This document shows positions 44,966 to 53,519 of a stretch of DNA of 64,000 bases, in pieces. The stretch comes from Bacillus albus (GTDB taxonomy: Bacteria; Bacillota; Bacilli; Bacillales; Bacillaceae_G). The stretch covers positions 21,979 to 85,978 of the forward strand of contig NZ_MAOE01000082.1 of NCBI RefSeq assembly GCF_001884185.1, written 5' to 3'. The notes below the pieces were generated by a model. It saw only the letters and a program-made list of their open reading frames with translations, ran no database searches and was not told where the DNA came from. Numbering within the stretch: position 1 is the first letter of the stretch; each line of letters starts with the position of its first letter. Both the position numbers and the translations under genes were made by a program.

Positions 44966-44998
44966 AAAAAGAGGCCTTTAAAAAAGGTCTCTTTTTTA
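44964..44998. terminator. Bidirectional terminator
   Basis: AAAAAGAGGCCTTT and AAGGTCTCTTTTTT form the hairpin, shared with the convergent NUDIX gene. Confidence 0.85.
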
Positions 44999-45001
44999 CG
45001 T

Positions 45002-45451
45002 TTAAATAGAAACGATATTTTGTTCGATTAGTTTTTTTATAAACGGACTTATTTTTTCTGGTAACGCATTTAAATCAAAAAATTGTACATGTAAGGATTC
45101 AAATCCATCAGCTTTCAACGTACCACCTATAATGTCTTTGCAAAGATATGCAATTGTTATAGGATAAAATTCATCTCCGTTTGGTAATTTCACAAAAAAG
45201 TCTTTTCCAGAAAATACGCTTATTAACTGTAAAGAGCCTATTTCAATCCCTGTTTCTTCAAGCACTTCTCGTCTTCCGGCTTCTTCTGTTGATTCGCCAA
45301 GTTCAACGAATCCACCGGGAACACCCCAAACACCATTTCGTCTTTGTTGTAGTAATATTTGTCTTTGTTCATTGAAAACAGCTACAGCAACGCCAGCTAG
45401 ATTGGGTGGTCTTGATCCAGTAACTTCTCTTAGTTCTTCGATATAGCCCAT
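45002..45451 (-). CDS. NUDIX hydrolase
   Basis: This 149-residue protein contains the NUDIX box GGFVELGESTEEAGRREVLEETGIE (Gx5Ex7REUxEEx; motif core REVLEETGI) at about residues 46-68. QILLQQRRNGVWGVPGG before it is typical of ADP-ribose or nucleoside-diphosphate hydrolases. It cleaves nucleoside diphosphates linked to another moiety, either to clean up damaged nucleotides or in NAD-related turnover. Neighbouring pncA makes the latter attractive, but the genes are convergent, not cotranscribed. AGGTTAAC before the ATG gives a weak ribosome site. Confidence 0.88.
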   Translation of the reverse strand: MGYIEELREVTGSRPPNLAGVAVAVFNEQRQILLQQRRNGVWGVPGGFVELGESTEEAGRREVLEETGIEIGSLQLISVFSGKDFFVKLPNGDEFYPITIAYLCKDIIGGTLKADGFESLHVQFFDLNALPEKISPFIKKLIEQNIVSI

Positions 45452-45705
45452 TGTTAGTTAACCTCCGCGAGTCAAAATATTTTCAAATGAACAATTCAGC
45501 GTTGTGTTAATATTCCCCTTTTTGTTTAGGTAAGTATTGAGGTCTTAACATAAAGTCATTTATAAAAAATTCTATTGTTATCTCCCTTTAGATAATAAAA
45601 AAGGGTATATTTATAGAAGAAAGTGTAACAAGTTTTAAGGAAATCAAAAGGTATGGCAATAAATTAGTTTTTCATGAAATTTTCATTAGTTAAGGGTGTG
45701 GATGG

Positions 45706-46599
45706 ATGAGTTTATTAACGTATACTGAAGAATTTTTTAATTATGTAAGAGAGTTTTTACTTTTAAGATTTTTACTATTTGCTTTAGTACTAATCATTAT
45801 CTCTTTTGTAATTAACCGCATTATTGATTGGTTTTTTAGGAAATCAAGCTTTTTTGATGAAGAGGTAGAGCAAACAATTCAAAGTGTGATTCGATCTATT
45901 TTTAGATATATCATCATCATCAGTCTAATCATATATTTAATTAGCCAATTTGTAGATATAAAAAGTATCATTGCAGGTGCAGGGATAGCGGGTGTTGTTA
46001 TCGGTTTTGCTGCACAACAGATGCTAAAAGATGTAATATTAGGCTTTGCGCGATTAGCGGACAAAGAGTTTCGTGTTGGCGATTTTGTTACTTTTAACGG
46101 AACAAATTCAGGAACAATTGAGGAAATTAGTATTCGTTTTATGCAAATTCGTGAATGGTCAGGAAAACTTCTTACGATACCGCATGGAGAGATTAGAACG
46201 ATACAAAATTTTAATAAAGGATGGATGCGCGTAATTGAACGGATTACGGTAAGTTATCAGGAAGATCCTACAAGAGTTAAGGAATTGTTGGAAGAAGTTT
46301 GTGTGAATTGTAATGAAAAATTGGCTCCAAGTCTTTATAAAGTAGAGGATGAAGCTGTTGAGCCGTTTAAATATGTTGGTGTTACAGATTTAAATCCGAA
46401 TCTTAAATACGTTGGATATGAATTTTGTATTACAGGTTTAATAAAGCCAGAAGATTATTTTGAAACTTCTAGACAAGTAAGATTTGAATTAATGTCTATG
46501 TTCCATAAGAATCAAGTGCAGATGCCAGCAGCAAATATGGTCGTTACTACTGAAAGCTTACAGCATGCCCGTGCTGGAAAATCTTTATCGGATAGTTAA
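45706..46599 (+). CDS. Small-conductance mechanosensitive channel (MscS family)
   Basis: This 297-residue protein has three hydrophobic segments (about 17-40, 65-88 and 93-120). The pore helix region reads AGAGIAGVVIGFAAQQMLKD, with the Gly/Ala packing seen in MscS TM3. A cytoplasmic beta domain follows (FRVGDFVTFNGTNSGTIEEIS, then LLTIPHGEI). It would open under membrane tension to release solutes during hypo-osmotic shock. It resembles B. subtilis YkuT. AGGGTGTGGATGG precedes the ATG; no partner gene is adjacent. Confidence 0.88.
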   Translation: MSLLTYTEEFFNYVREFLLLRFLLFALVLIIISFVINRIIDWFFRKSSFFDEEVEQTIQSVIRSIFRYIIIISLIIYLISQFVDIKSIIAGAGIAGVVIGFAAQQMLKDVILGFARLADKEFRVGDFVTFNGTNSGTIEEISIRFMQIREWSGKLLTIPHGEIRTIQNFNKGWMRVIERITVSYQEDPTRVKELLEEVCVNCNEKLAPSLYKVEDEAVEPFKYVGVTDLNPNLKYVGYEFCITGLIKPEDYFETSRQVRFELMSMFHKNQVQMPAANMVVTTESLQHARAGKSLSDS

Positions 46600-46673
46600 A
46601 GTAGAACAGTTTGTTAACAAAAATTCTGCATCCAACATTGGATAGAAAAATAATAATAAAATGATTGAGATTA

Positions 46674-46704
46674 AGAAAGAGCCGAAGGAATTTGGCTCTT
46701 TTTA
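46674..46704 (+). terminator. Intrinsic terminator after the mscS-type gene
   Basis: AAAGAGCC and GGCTCTTTTT form the hairpin. Confidence 0.8.
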
Positions 46705-46750
46705 ATTTGTAGAATTTAGAAATTTCTTAATGTTATAATGGTAGTTGGTG

Positions 46751-47875
46751 ATGAAAATGAACTTTGAAGAAAAAGAGATGCATCGTTTAGAAGCATTAAA
46801 AGCAATTGCTGAATTATTAAATGAAGCAACAGACTTACAGGACATGTTAGAAAAAGTGTTACATACATTGTTACAAGTTATGAATTTACAAACAGGGTGG
46901 ATATTCTTTATCGATGAAAGCGGAAAGCACTGTATGCTTGTAGATGAAAACTTACCGCCAGCTCTTACGTGGCAAGAGAAGAAGCCAATGTGTGAAGGAG
47001 ACTGTTGGTGTGTAGAGCGTTTTGTGAATGGCAGATTGGAAAAAGCGACAAATATTATTGAATGTAAGCGAATAGAGGATGCGATTGAATGTAATTGGGG
47101 AGAGACCGAAGATGTAACGCATCATGCGACGATTCCCCTTAGGTCTGGATCGGAGAAATTTGGTCTATTAAATGTGGCCTCGCCTCAAAAAACACATTTT
47201 TCAGAGGAAGAATTAGCATTATTAGAATCGATTGCATTTCAAATAGGAACGACAATACAACGTATTCAGTTAGTAGAGAAAGAACGTAAATATGTAGTGG
47301 TAGCTGAAAGAAATCGATTAGCTCGTGATTTACATGATTCAGTAAAACAATTGTTATTTTCTATTATGCTAACAGCAAAAGGTACTCTAAATATGACGCA
47401 AGATAGAGACTTGCAAGACATGTTGAGTTATATTGGAGAGTTATCACAAGAAGCATTACAAGAAATGACACTTTTAATTTGGCAATTAAGACCGGAAGGA
47501 TTAGAGAAAGGTTTAGCAGAGGCAATTAAAAATTACGGAAAGTTGTTAGGGATTCAAGTGGAAGTTCGAATTGATGGAATGGTTTCAATTGGAGATGAAA
47601 TAGAAGAAGTTTTATGGCGTATTAGCCAGGAAGCTATACATAATTGTAAAAAACACGCTTCATGTGAAAAGGTAAATGTTCTTTTAAAAATAGAAAATAA
47701 TCAGTTGTATTTTTACATAGAGGATAACGGAATAGGATTTATACAAGATCACGTAAGAGAGTCAGCGCTCGGTTTAAAAAGTATGAAGGAACGTATTCAG
47801 TTAATGAGGGGATCATTTCAAATAAAAACTGAGCTGAAAAAGGGTACGAAAATTGAAATTCAATTGCCAGTTTGA
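46751..47875 (+). CDS. GAF-domain sensor histidine kinase (NarX/LiaS group, YhcY/AirS-like)
   Basis: This soluble kinase of about 374 residues has no membrane helix. An N-terminal GAF domain (about 25-175) holds six cysteines within 54 residues, encoded at about 46931-47092, including C-EGD-C-W-C. The HisKA_3 dimerisation motif follows (AERNRLARDLHDSVKQLLF, with the phospho-His in DLHDSVKQ), then a compact HATPase (EDNGIGF; LGLKSMKERI). The cysteine set suggests a metal or iron-sulfur redox sensor, as reported for staphylococcal AirS; this is inference. The cognate NarL-type regulator follows 15 bases downstream. ATG 46751 and 46757 are both possible starts. Confidence 0.88.
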   Translation: MKMNFEEKEMHRLEALKAIAELLNEATDLQDMLEKVLHTLLQVMNLQTGWIFFIDESGKHCMLVDENLPPALTWQEKKPMCEGDCWCVERFVNGRLEKATNIIECKRIEDAIECNWGETEDVTHHATIPLRSGSEKFGLLNVASPQKTHFSEEELALLESIAFQIGTTIQRIQLVEKERKYVVVAERNRLARDLHDSVKQLLFSIMLTAKGTLNMTQDRDLQDMLSYIGELSQEALQEMTLLIWQLRPEGLEKGLAEAIKNYGKLLGIQVEVRIDGMVSIGDEIEEVLWRISQEAIHNCKKHASCEKVNVLLKIENNQLYFYIEDNGIGFIQDHVRESALGLKSMKERIQLMRGSFQIKTELKKGTKIEIQLPV

Positions 47876-47889
47876 AGGGGAGAAGAAGG

Positions 47890-48537
47890 TTGAAGATAAA
47901 ATTACTACTAGTTGAGGATCATCATATCGTTCGAAGAGGACTTGTATTCTTTTTGAAAACGAGAGAAGAATTTGAAATAGTTGGGGAAACGGAAAATGGT
48001 GAAGAGGCATTAACATTCGTCCGAACGGAAAGACCAGATGTAGTATTAATGGATTTATCAATGCCGAAGATGGATGGTATTGAAGCAACAAAACGGATAA
48101 AACAATATGATGGAACAATAAAGATACTTATATTAAGTAGTTTTTCAGAGCAAGATTATGTTTTACCAGCACTGGAAGCTGGAGCAGATGGTTATCAATT
48201 AAAAGAAGTACAGCCTGAGCAACTTGTCGCTTCTATCATTGCAGTACATGAAGGAAATGCGAATTTTCATCCGAAAGTAACACCGGCACTATTAGGACGG
48301 TCAGCAGTCAAGAAAGAAAAAGAAAATCCTTTTTCCATGTTAACGAAAAGAGAGCAAGAAGTACTTCGTGAAATTGCGAAAGGGCGTAGTAATAAAGAAA
48401 TTGCAGCAGAGCTTCATATTACAGAACAAACTGTGAAAACACACGTTTCAAATGTTTTAGCTAAATTGGAAGTAGATGATCGTACGCAAGCTGCATTATA
48501 TGCGGTGAAACATGAGGGGAATCGTAAGTATGAATAA
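47890..48537 (+). CDS. NarL/FixJ-family response regulator (YhcZ/AirR-like)
   Basis: This 215-residue protein has a receiver domain (1-120) with LLVEDHHIVRRGL (acid pair), phosphoacceptor Asp in VVLMDLSMPKMDG (about residue 55) and the ILSSFSEQDYV switch region. A LuxR-type helix-turn-helix (about 150-212) contains LTKREQEVLREIAKGRSNKEIA. It is activated by the GAF kinase encoded just upstream. TTG 47890 is chosen because GGGGAGAAGAAGG precedes it; the frame upstream to 47872 lies within the end of the kinase gene. Confidence 0.9.
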   Translation: MKIKLLLVEDHHIVRRGLVFFLKTREEFEIVGETENGEEALTFVRTERPDVVLMDLSMPKMDGIEATKRIKQYDGTIKILILSSFSEQDYVLPALEAGADGYQLKEVQPEQLVASIIAVHEGNANFHPKVTPALLGRSAVKKEKENPFSMLTKREQEVLREIAKGRSNKEIAAELHITEQTVKTHVSNVLAKLEVDDRTQAALYAVKHEGNRKYE

Positions 48538-48578
48538 CGGAGTACCATGTTATGGAAGAATATATAGAAGTATATAGA

Positions 48579-48603
48579 GTTAACCCGCTATTTGCGGGTT
48601 AAC
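48579..48603 (+). other. Perfect inverted repeat GTTAACCCGC/GCGGGTTAAC
   Basis: The 10-bp arms with a 5-base loop lie 40 bases after the regulator gene. No T-tract follows, so it is either an unusual terminator or part of the dispersed repeat that starts right behind it. Confidence 0.6.
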
Positions 48604-48660
48604 AATCGGTGGGAGATGTACAATACTCTCACTGATTAAAGTTTCAATTTATAGTAGTGC
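48604..48660 (+). repeat. Dispersed intergenic repeat, copy 2 (bcr-like)
   Basis: GTGGGAG...CTCTCAC dyad followed by CACTGATTAAAGTTTC (48630-48645), identical over 16 bases with the copy at 34850-34865. Confidence 0.5.
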
Positions 48661-48728
48661 CAAATAAAGGTTTTTCTTCTTTCGATAATTAGGTACAATA
48701 AAGTTACGATGGAAGGGGAAGATATGCT

Positions 48729-49583
48729 ATGCCAGGAACAAGAAGTGGGATTGGAAAGATTCAGGCTTCGTTAAACGGTTTATCACCGAAATTGCGAAGT
48801 ATTGCAGAACATATATTGGAGCATCCACAAGATGTTGTACATAAATCTATTACAGAATTAGCTGAAGTTACGAATAGTTCTGAAGCTACGATATTCCGCT
48901 TATGTAAGCACCTTGGATTTCAAGGGTTTCAAGATTTAAAGATTACATTAGCTCGTGAAATTGTACATACTCCTATGCAAAATATTCATGAAGAAGTATC
49001 GGCGGAAGATAGTATGGTAACCGTTGCTAAAAAAGTTTTTCATTCGCATATTACAGGACTGCAAGATACATTACATTTGCTAAACGATACAGCGCTAGAG
49101 AAAGCTGTAAAAGTATTGCAAGATACAAGCCGTATTGAGTTTTATGGAAATGGTGGTTCTGGTATTATTGCGATGGATGCATATCATAAATTTATGAGAA
49201 CGGGTATTTCTTGTATTGCTCATACAGATTCACATTTTCAAATTATGGGTGCGGGTTTACTTACGAAAGAAGCTGTGGTCATTGGAATTTCTCATTCTGG
49301 TAGCAATAAAGGGTTACTGGAAGCGTTAGAAGTAGCAAAAGCAAGGGGAGCTCGCATTATTGCAATTACGAGCTATCAGAAATCCGCATTAAGTCAACTT
49401 GCTGATATTACATTATATACTTCAACACGTGAGACGGAATTCCGCACAGAAGCCAGTTCATCAAGATTAGCACAGTTAAGTTTATTAGATACTTTATACG
49501 TTGGGTTATCGTTACAGCGTCAAGAAGAAACGTTGCAAAATTTACAAAGTATACGTGAAACAATTTCGATGAAACGAATATAA
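48729..49583 (+). CDS. MurR/RpiR-family transcriptional regulator
   Basis: This 284-residue regulator has an N-terminal RpiR helix-turn-helix (about 1-80, ITELAEVTNSSEATIFRLCKHLGFQGFQDLK; motif core SSEATIFRLCK). A SIS sugar-phosphate-binding domain (about 125-260) contains FYGNGGSGIIAMDAYHKF and GISHSGSNKGLLEA. It would sense a phosphosugar and control carbohydrate genes. The closest sugar-phosphate genes are the gluconate operon 4 kb downstream, which has no GntR gene of its own, so 6-phosphogluconate is a plausible ligand by inference. GGAAGGGGAAG lies upstream of the ATG. Confidence 0.87.
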   Translation: MPGTRSGIGKIQASLNGLSPKLRSIAEHILEHPQDVVHKSITELAEVTNSSEATIFRLCKHLGFQGFQDLKITLAREIVHTPMQNIHEEVSAEDSMVTVAKKVFHSHITGLQDTLHLLNDTALEKAVKVLQDTSRIEFYGNGGSGIIAMDAYHKFMRTGISCIAHTDSHFQIMGAGLLTKEAVVIGISHSGSNKGLLEALEVAKARGARIIAITSYQKSALSQLADITLYTSTRETEFRTEASSSRLAQLSLLDTLYVGLSLQRQEETLQNLQSIRETISMKRI

Positions 49584-49610
49584 AAAGTCCTTCAGATGAA
49601 GGGCTTTTTA
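49582..49610 (+). terminator. Intrinsic terminator after the rpiR-type gene
   Basis: AAAAAGTCCTTC and GAAGGGCTTTTT enclose a 4-base loop. Confidence 0.88.
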
Positions 49611-49777
49611 TATTGGGCAATAGTCTGTTATTAAAATTTGATGACTATAGAGTTTCCTGTTTTGAAAAATCTGTATTAATGGAGTCTTGTATTCCCGCGT
49701 AGAGCTCTAATAAACTATATACATAGATGTAATTTCAGTTTTTCCTTCAAATAAATATTTGGTTAATAATTCAAATA

Positions 49778-49795
49778 TTGTTCAATATTTAACAA
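49778..49795 (+). promoter_or_regulatory. Rex-like operator upstream of the alcohol dehydrogenase
   Basis: TTGTTCAATATTTAACAA has the TTGT-N10-ACAA form of Rex sites and is itself dyad-symmetric with flanking TA. It lies about 20 bases before a -10-like TATGAT (49817-49822). Rex represses fermentative dehydrogenase genes when NADH is low. The rest of the 355-base gap (49584-49939) shows only the terminator of the preceding gene. Confidence 0.65.
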
Positions 49796-49939
49796 TAAGC
49801 TTTTAAAATTACATGTTATGATGAACGTGTAATGATGATTGAACATTTAAATTTGGCATAATGATGAGCCAAATCAGTGAAGACAGAAGTTTTGAGATGT
49901 ACTCATTAAAATTCTAAAACACTAAAGGGGAGATCACAT

Positions 49940-50977
49940 ATGAAAGCAGTAGTAGTTAATAAAAATAGTAAAGCAAACATTGAAGTTATTGAAAAGGAAT
50001 TACGTCCGTTACACTCAGGTGAAGCGCTAGTAGATGTAGAGTATTGTGGAGTTTGTCATACTGATTTACACGTTGCAAATCATGATTTCGGAAACACAGA
50101 TGGCCGCATTCTCGGTCATGAGGGTGTAGGTATTGTTACGAAAATTGCTGAGGATGTTACTTCACTAAAGATAGGTGACCGTGTAAGTATTGCATGGATG
50201 TTCCAATCTTGTGGGCGTTGTGAATATTGCGTAACGGGTAGAGAAACATTTTGCCGTGAAGTTAAAAATGCTGGTTATTCAGTAGATGGTGGTATGGCAG
50301 AACAATGTATTGTTACAGCAGATTATGCGGTGAAAGTACCAGAAGGGTTAGATCCTGCTCAAGCATCATCAATCACATGTGCGGGCGTAACTACATATAA
50401 AGCGATAAAAGTATCAGACATTAAACCTGGTCAACCTATCGTCATCTATGGTTGTGGTGGATTAGGTAACCTAGCTATTCAATATGCTAAAAACGTATTT
50501 GGTGCAAAGGTAATTGCAGTAGATATTAATGACGATAAATTAGCCTTAGCAAAAGAGGTTGGTGCTGATATGACTATCAATCCAATTTCTCAAGGCCCTG
50601 CTGATAAGATTGTTCAAGATAAGTTTGGTGGTGCTTATGCTGCTGTAGTAACAGCTGTTTCTAAAGTAGCATTTAACTCAGCAGTTGATGCAGTACGTGC
50701 TTGTGGTAAAGTCGTTGCAGTAGGTTTACCAGTAGAAACGATGGATTTAAACATTCCGCGCCTTGTATTAGATGGAATTGAAGTCGTTGGTTCTCTAGTC
50801 GGTACTCGTAAAGACTTAGAAGAGGCATTCATGTTCGGTGCAGAAGGAAAAGTAGTGCCAGTCGTTCAAACTTGTTCTTTAGATAAAGTGCAAAGTGTAT
50901 TCGAAGAAATGGAACAAGGTAGAATTCAAGGACGTATGGTAATCGATTTTAAACAGCATAATTGTGATTGTAAATAA
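49940..50977 (+). CDS. adhP: Zinc-dependent alcohol dehydrogenase (AdhP/AdhA type)
   Basis: This 345-residue medium-chain dehydrogenase has the catalytic zinc ligands in [10 protein letters not shown] (Cys) and GHEGVG (His-Glu). The structural zinc site is the four-Cys cluster [15 protein letters not shown]. The Rossmann fingerprint is [16 protein letters not shown]. It interconverts ethanol and acetaldehyde with NAD(H). High-expression codon use and a Rex-like site upstream suit a fermentative role under oxygen limitation. The C-terminal HNCDCK is an unusual extra Cys pair. GGGGAG precedes the ATG; a strong terminator follows. Confidence 0.92.
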   Translation: MKAVVVNKNSKANIEVIEKELRPLHSGEALVDVEYCGVCHTDLHVANHDFGNTDGRILGHEGVGIVTKIAEDVTSLKIGDRVSIAWMFQSCGRCEYCVTGRETFCREVKNAGYSVDGGMAEQCIVTADYAVKVPEGLDPAQASSITCAGVTTYKAIKVSDIKPGQPIVIYGCGGLGNLAIQYAKNVFGAKVIAVDINDDKLALAKEVGADMTINPISQGPADKIVQDKFGGAYAAVVTAVSKVAFNSAVDAVRACGKVVAVGLPVETMDLNIPRLVLDGIEVVGSLVGTRKDLEEAFMFGAEGKVVPVVQTCSLDKVQSVFEEMEQGRIQGRMVIDFKQHNCDCK

Positions 50978-51038
50978 TTCACATTAAATATAAAAAGTAT
51001 GAGTCTAGCTAAAGACATGTAAAAAAGTTAGACGCCAG

Positions 51039-51080
51039 AAAAGAGCTGATCCCTGCATTGAACAGGGATCAGCTCTTTTT
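51039..51080. terminator. Strong terminator between adhP and the permease pair
   Basis: AAAAGAGCTGATCCCTG and CAGGGATCAGCTCTTTT form the stem. A- and T-tracts on both sides make it bidirectional. Confidence 0.92.
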
Positions 51081-51107
51081 ATATCAATACCGATTCATGA
51101 GAGATGA

Positions 51108-52127
51108 TTAAAGGTTCACTTTATCTGCAAACGAAAAAGAATCTTTACTTTTAACAAATTTCTTATGATCTGGAACGGTTTGAATTGCTACAACTTGCGA
51201 ATCTCTTGCTTTCAGTGCATCTTGAATCCCGATTGTCATAAGCTTAATAAATAGAATCGTAATAAAGAATGAAGCGAGAGAATAAAAAATAATCCACCAC
51301 GAAAGATTCATTTCATAACGATTTAATCCAATAAGGCCAGCCCAATCATTAGATAGAGAAACAGGTTTGAGCGCTCCATCATAGAGTTCCCGCATTTGGA
51401 TCCCGCCAATTATAATATCAAGCAACGCTAAATGGATAACGAGTATGAGCGCTTGGACAATATGTTCCATGAATAACACAAATAAGCGATCAAGTAACAA
51501 GACTCGTAAGTGTTTTTTGATAATATGAAAACGGCTAGCCCCTAGCAATTGAGAACTTAAAATGTAATCTTGTTTCATAAATTCGTCAACCTCTGAGGAT
51601 ATATATAAAGAAAGTGTAGGCAGAGCGACGAATATAAGTACGAGTACTTGATAAAACGCAAATGAAATATTTGGATCTAATCTATCAGCATTTGATACGA
51701 TTACAATATTAACGGGCGTGATGAGTATAAATGCGATAAATAAAGTAGGAATATAGTAAAAAACTTCTGAGCATGACTGGAAAAATCTCTTGAATTTTGA
51801 AGCGTATAAACTTAAGAGTATTCCTATACATGTTCCGAATAAAATTCGAAAGAAGCTAATTACCACGGCTAATAAAATGGTGAACTTTGCTCCTTCTATA
51901 ATTTGTAAGAAAACAGACTCTCCAAAACGATCCGATCCAAAAGGCGGTATTAATGATGGTGGAAAGGGAGCCTTTCCAAGCAATTCGTTATTGTCATTGT
52001 AAAGTAACTGAGGAGCTTTTGGGATGGTCTCTTTAAAGAACCAACTATAAATAAAACTAGCTGAAACAAGTATGAATAAATAAGTAAAGCCAATTAAAAA
52101 GCGTTTTGATTTCCAAATAGATTTCAT
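51108..52127 (-). CDS. ABC transporter permease, dipeptide/oligopeptide type (OppC/DppC-like)
   Basis: This 339-residue protein has an N-terminal helix (about 10-28), an extracytoplasmic stretch of about 50 residues with PPSLIPPFGSDRFGESVF (the PLGTDxxGRDxx-like motif of OppC permeases), then five helices. The EAA loop is recognisable as QDYILSSQLLGASRFHIIKKHLR, though diverged. It pairs with the OppB-like protein whose stop codon overlaps this ATG (ATGA). Together they form the pore of a peptide importer. No ATPase or binding protein is encoded alongside. GAAAGGAGC precedes the ATG. Confidence 0.82.
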   Translation of the reverse strand: MKSIWKSKRFLIGFTYLFILVSASFIYSWFFKETIPKAPQLLYNDNNELLGKAPFPPSLIPPFGSDRFGESVFLQIIEGAKFTILLAVVISFFRILFGTCIGILLSLYASKFKRFFQSCSEVFYYIPTLFIAFILITPVNIVIVSNADRLDPNISFAFYQVLVLIFVALPTLSLYISSEVDEFMKQDYILSSQLLGASRFHIIKKHLRVLLLDRLFVLFMEHIVQALILVIHLALLDIIIGGIQMRELYDGALKPVSLSNDWAGLIGLNRYEMNLSWWIIFYSLASFFITILFIKLMTIGIQDALKARDSQVVAIQTVPDHKKFVKSKDSFSFADKVNL

Positions 52128-53026
52128 AAAGCTGCTCCTTTCAATTGCTTTTGCCATTTATTCATCATGAAAGAGATGATTTGAAAAATGGCGTAAAACG
52201 GTAAAATAATCATGACAAGTATGATAAATGCAGCTGGTGGTGAAATAAACGCCTTTTTAAATAAAAATTGAATAATGCCTTGCATATTAAAAACGAATTC
52301 TAAAATGAATAAGTTAGACAGTAAGAAAACAAAAATCGTTTTTAAATGGTGGAAGAAGTGGATAGATATATTTTTGAATAAATGAATACATAGTATATAA
52401 CTTGATGAAAGGCCTTTGCCATATGCAACCTCCACGTAATGTTTTCCATGTTCTTCTTTTATGTATAACACCATCATCCGAAACATTTGTAATGTAGGTA
52501 AGACCGCTAAAGATAAAATAGGGAGTAAATAAGCTCGATTTTCATTAAAAGAAATAATGGTGACAGGTAATTCCCCGAATTTCCGTAGTAACCATATGAA
52601 AAATATTTGCAAACAAATCATCATCATCATATCAGGGACAGCTTCTAATATGAACACAATTCGGTTTATCCATTTTTTTATATAATCTTTTGCTAAAAAA
52701 TAAAAAAATGCCATGCTAGATGATAAAAAGAGCGCAAGCAAAAAGGCTAAAAATAATATAGTAAATGAATATAGATAAGGTTCTAAAACAGTTGGAAATA
52801 ATGGTGTTGTTTTTAAATGACCATACTTTGGGTCTGATCCTATAACCAACAATGATTCAGGGGAGAAAACCTGTTTTAACATAGTAACAATCTGATTAAA
52901 AAAATACATTGGTTGAAAGGTGAATCCTTGTTGAGTGATAAATAAGTAGGGTAAATTTAATAATAGTAAGAGTGATAAAAGAATGGATGAAAGCTTAATT
53001 GTGAATTGAGATATTTTTTGTAACAT
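52124..53026 (-). CDS. ABC transporter permease, dipeptide/oligopeptide type (OppB/DppB-like)
   Basis: This 300-residue protein has an N-terminal helix, a 70-residue outer segment and five further hydrophobic segments. It keeps the BPD_transp_1 layout. The EAA loop appears as HYVEVAYGKGLSSSYILCIHLF, weaker than in classic OppB. It is translated with the OppC-like gene (overlap of four bases). GGAGGGA precedes ATG 53026. The next upstream features are a CodY-like palindrome and then the divergent gluconate operon. Confidence 0.78.
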   Translation of the reverse strand: MLQKISQFTIKLSSILLSLLLLLNLPYLFITQQGFTFQPMYFFNQIVTMLKQVFSPESLLVIGSDPKYGHLKTTPLFPTVLEPYLYSFTILFLAFLLALFLSSSMAFFYFLAKDYIKKWINRIVFILEAVPDMMMMICLQIFFIWLLRKFGELPVTIISFNENRAYLLPILSLAVLPTLQMFRMMVLYIKEEHGKHYVEVAYGKGLSSSYILCIHLFKNISIHFFHHLKTIFVFLLSNLFILEFVFNMQGIIQFLFKKAFISPPAAFIILVMIILPFYAIFQIISFMMNKWQKQLKGAAL

Positions 53027-53084
53027 TAAATCCCTCCGACATCTTTTTACAACATTATACAATAAAGTCTAAAAATATTGTTTT

Positions 53085-53099
53085 ATTTTTCGGAAAAAT
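53085..53099 (-). promoter_or_regulatory. CodY-like palindrome upstream of the permease pair
   Basis: ATTTTTCGGAAAAAT is nearly a perfect palindrome and matches 12 of 15 CodY consensus positions. It lies about 60 bases before the oppB-like start. Peptide transporters are common CodY targets. Confidence 0.35.
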
Positions 53100-53244
53100 A
53101 TAAAAACTTTTAAATTTTATTGTATGGAATATATATTTACAAGTTAATAAAGTGATAGTAGGATACGTATTCTATATTTATTAAGATAAAAGGACGAGTG
53201 TTTTTCTTAGATTGATGTTAAGTACTCCCTAAAAATGAATATTG

Positions 53245-53343
53245 CTACTCAACTTTTTTCATGCAAATGAGTAGAACGTAAGGAAGGACTATGTATTGCT
53301 AATGAAAGAAAAAGAGTGTGTTGCGTAACGAATATAACGCAAC
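53245..53343. other. Two inverted repeats in the gap between the oppB-like gene and gntK
   Basis: CTACTCA (53245-53251) pairs with TGAGTAG (53268-53274), and GTTGCGT (53320-53326) with ACGCAAC (53337-53343). Neither is followed by a T-tract. They lie in a 490-base intergenic stretch that otherwise holds only the operator-like sites on its two edges. They could be regulator sites or the decayed end of a gene. Confidence 0.45.
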
Positions 53344-53469
53344 TTTACCGCGGGGAAATTTAAATTTAGTATGTAAGTGAAATGGAATGAGGGGATATAT
53401 TTTTTGTTATGAAAAAAATTTTCTTTTTAAAACTTGATTAAAGAAAAAATATTTTATATACTAATTCAT

Positions 53470-53482
53470 GTAAACGGTTTAC
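53470..53482 (+). promoter_or_regulatory. cre/LacI-GntR-like operator upstream of gntK
   Basis: GTAAACGGTTTAC is a perfect 13-base palindrome preceded by CAT, giving TGTAAACGGTTTAC, close to the CcpA cre consensus TGWAARCGYTWNCA. It lies 38 bases before the gntK start, where a bound repressor would block transcription. It could serve CcpA or a local gluconate regulator. Confidence 0.6.
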
Positions 53483-53519
53483 TAAATCGTATTTTGCTAG
53501 AAACGAAGGGAAGATTCGT

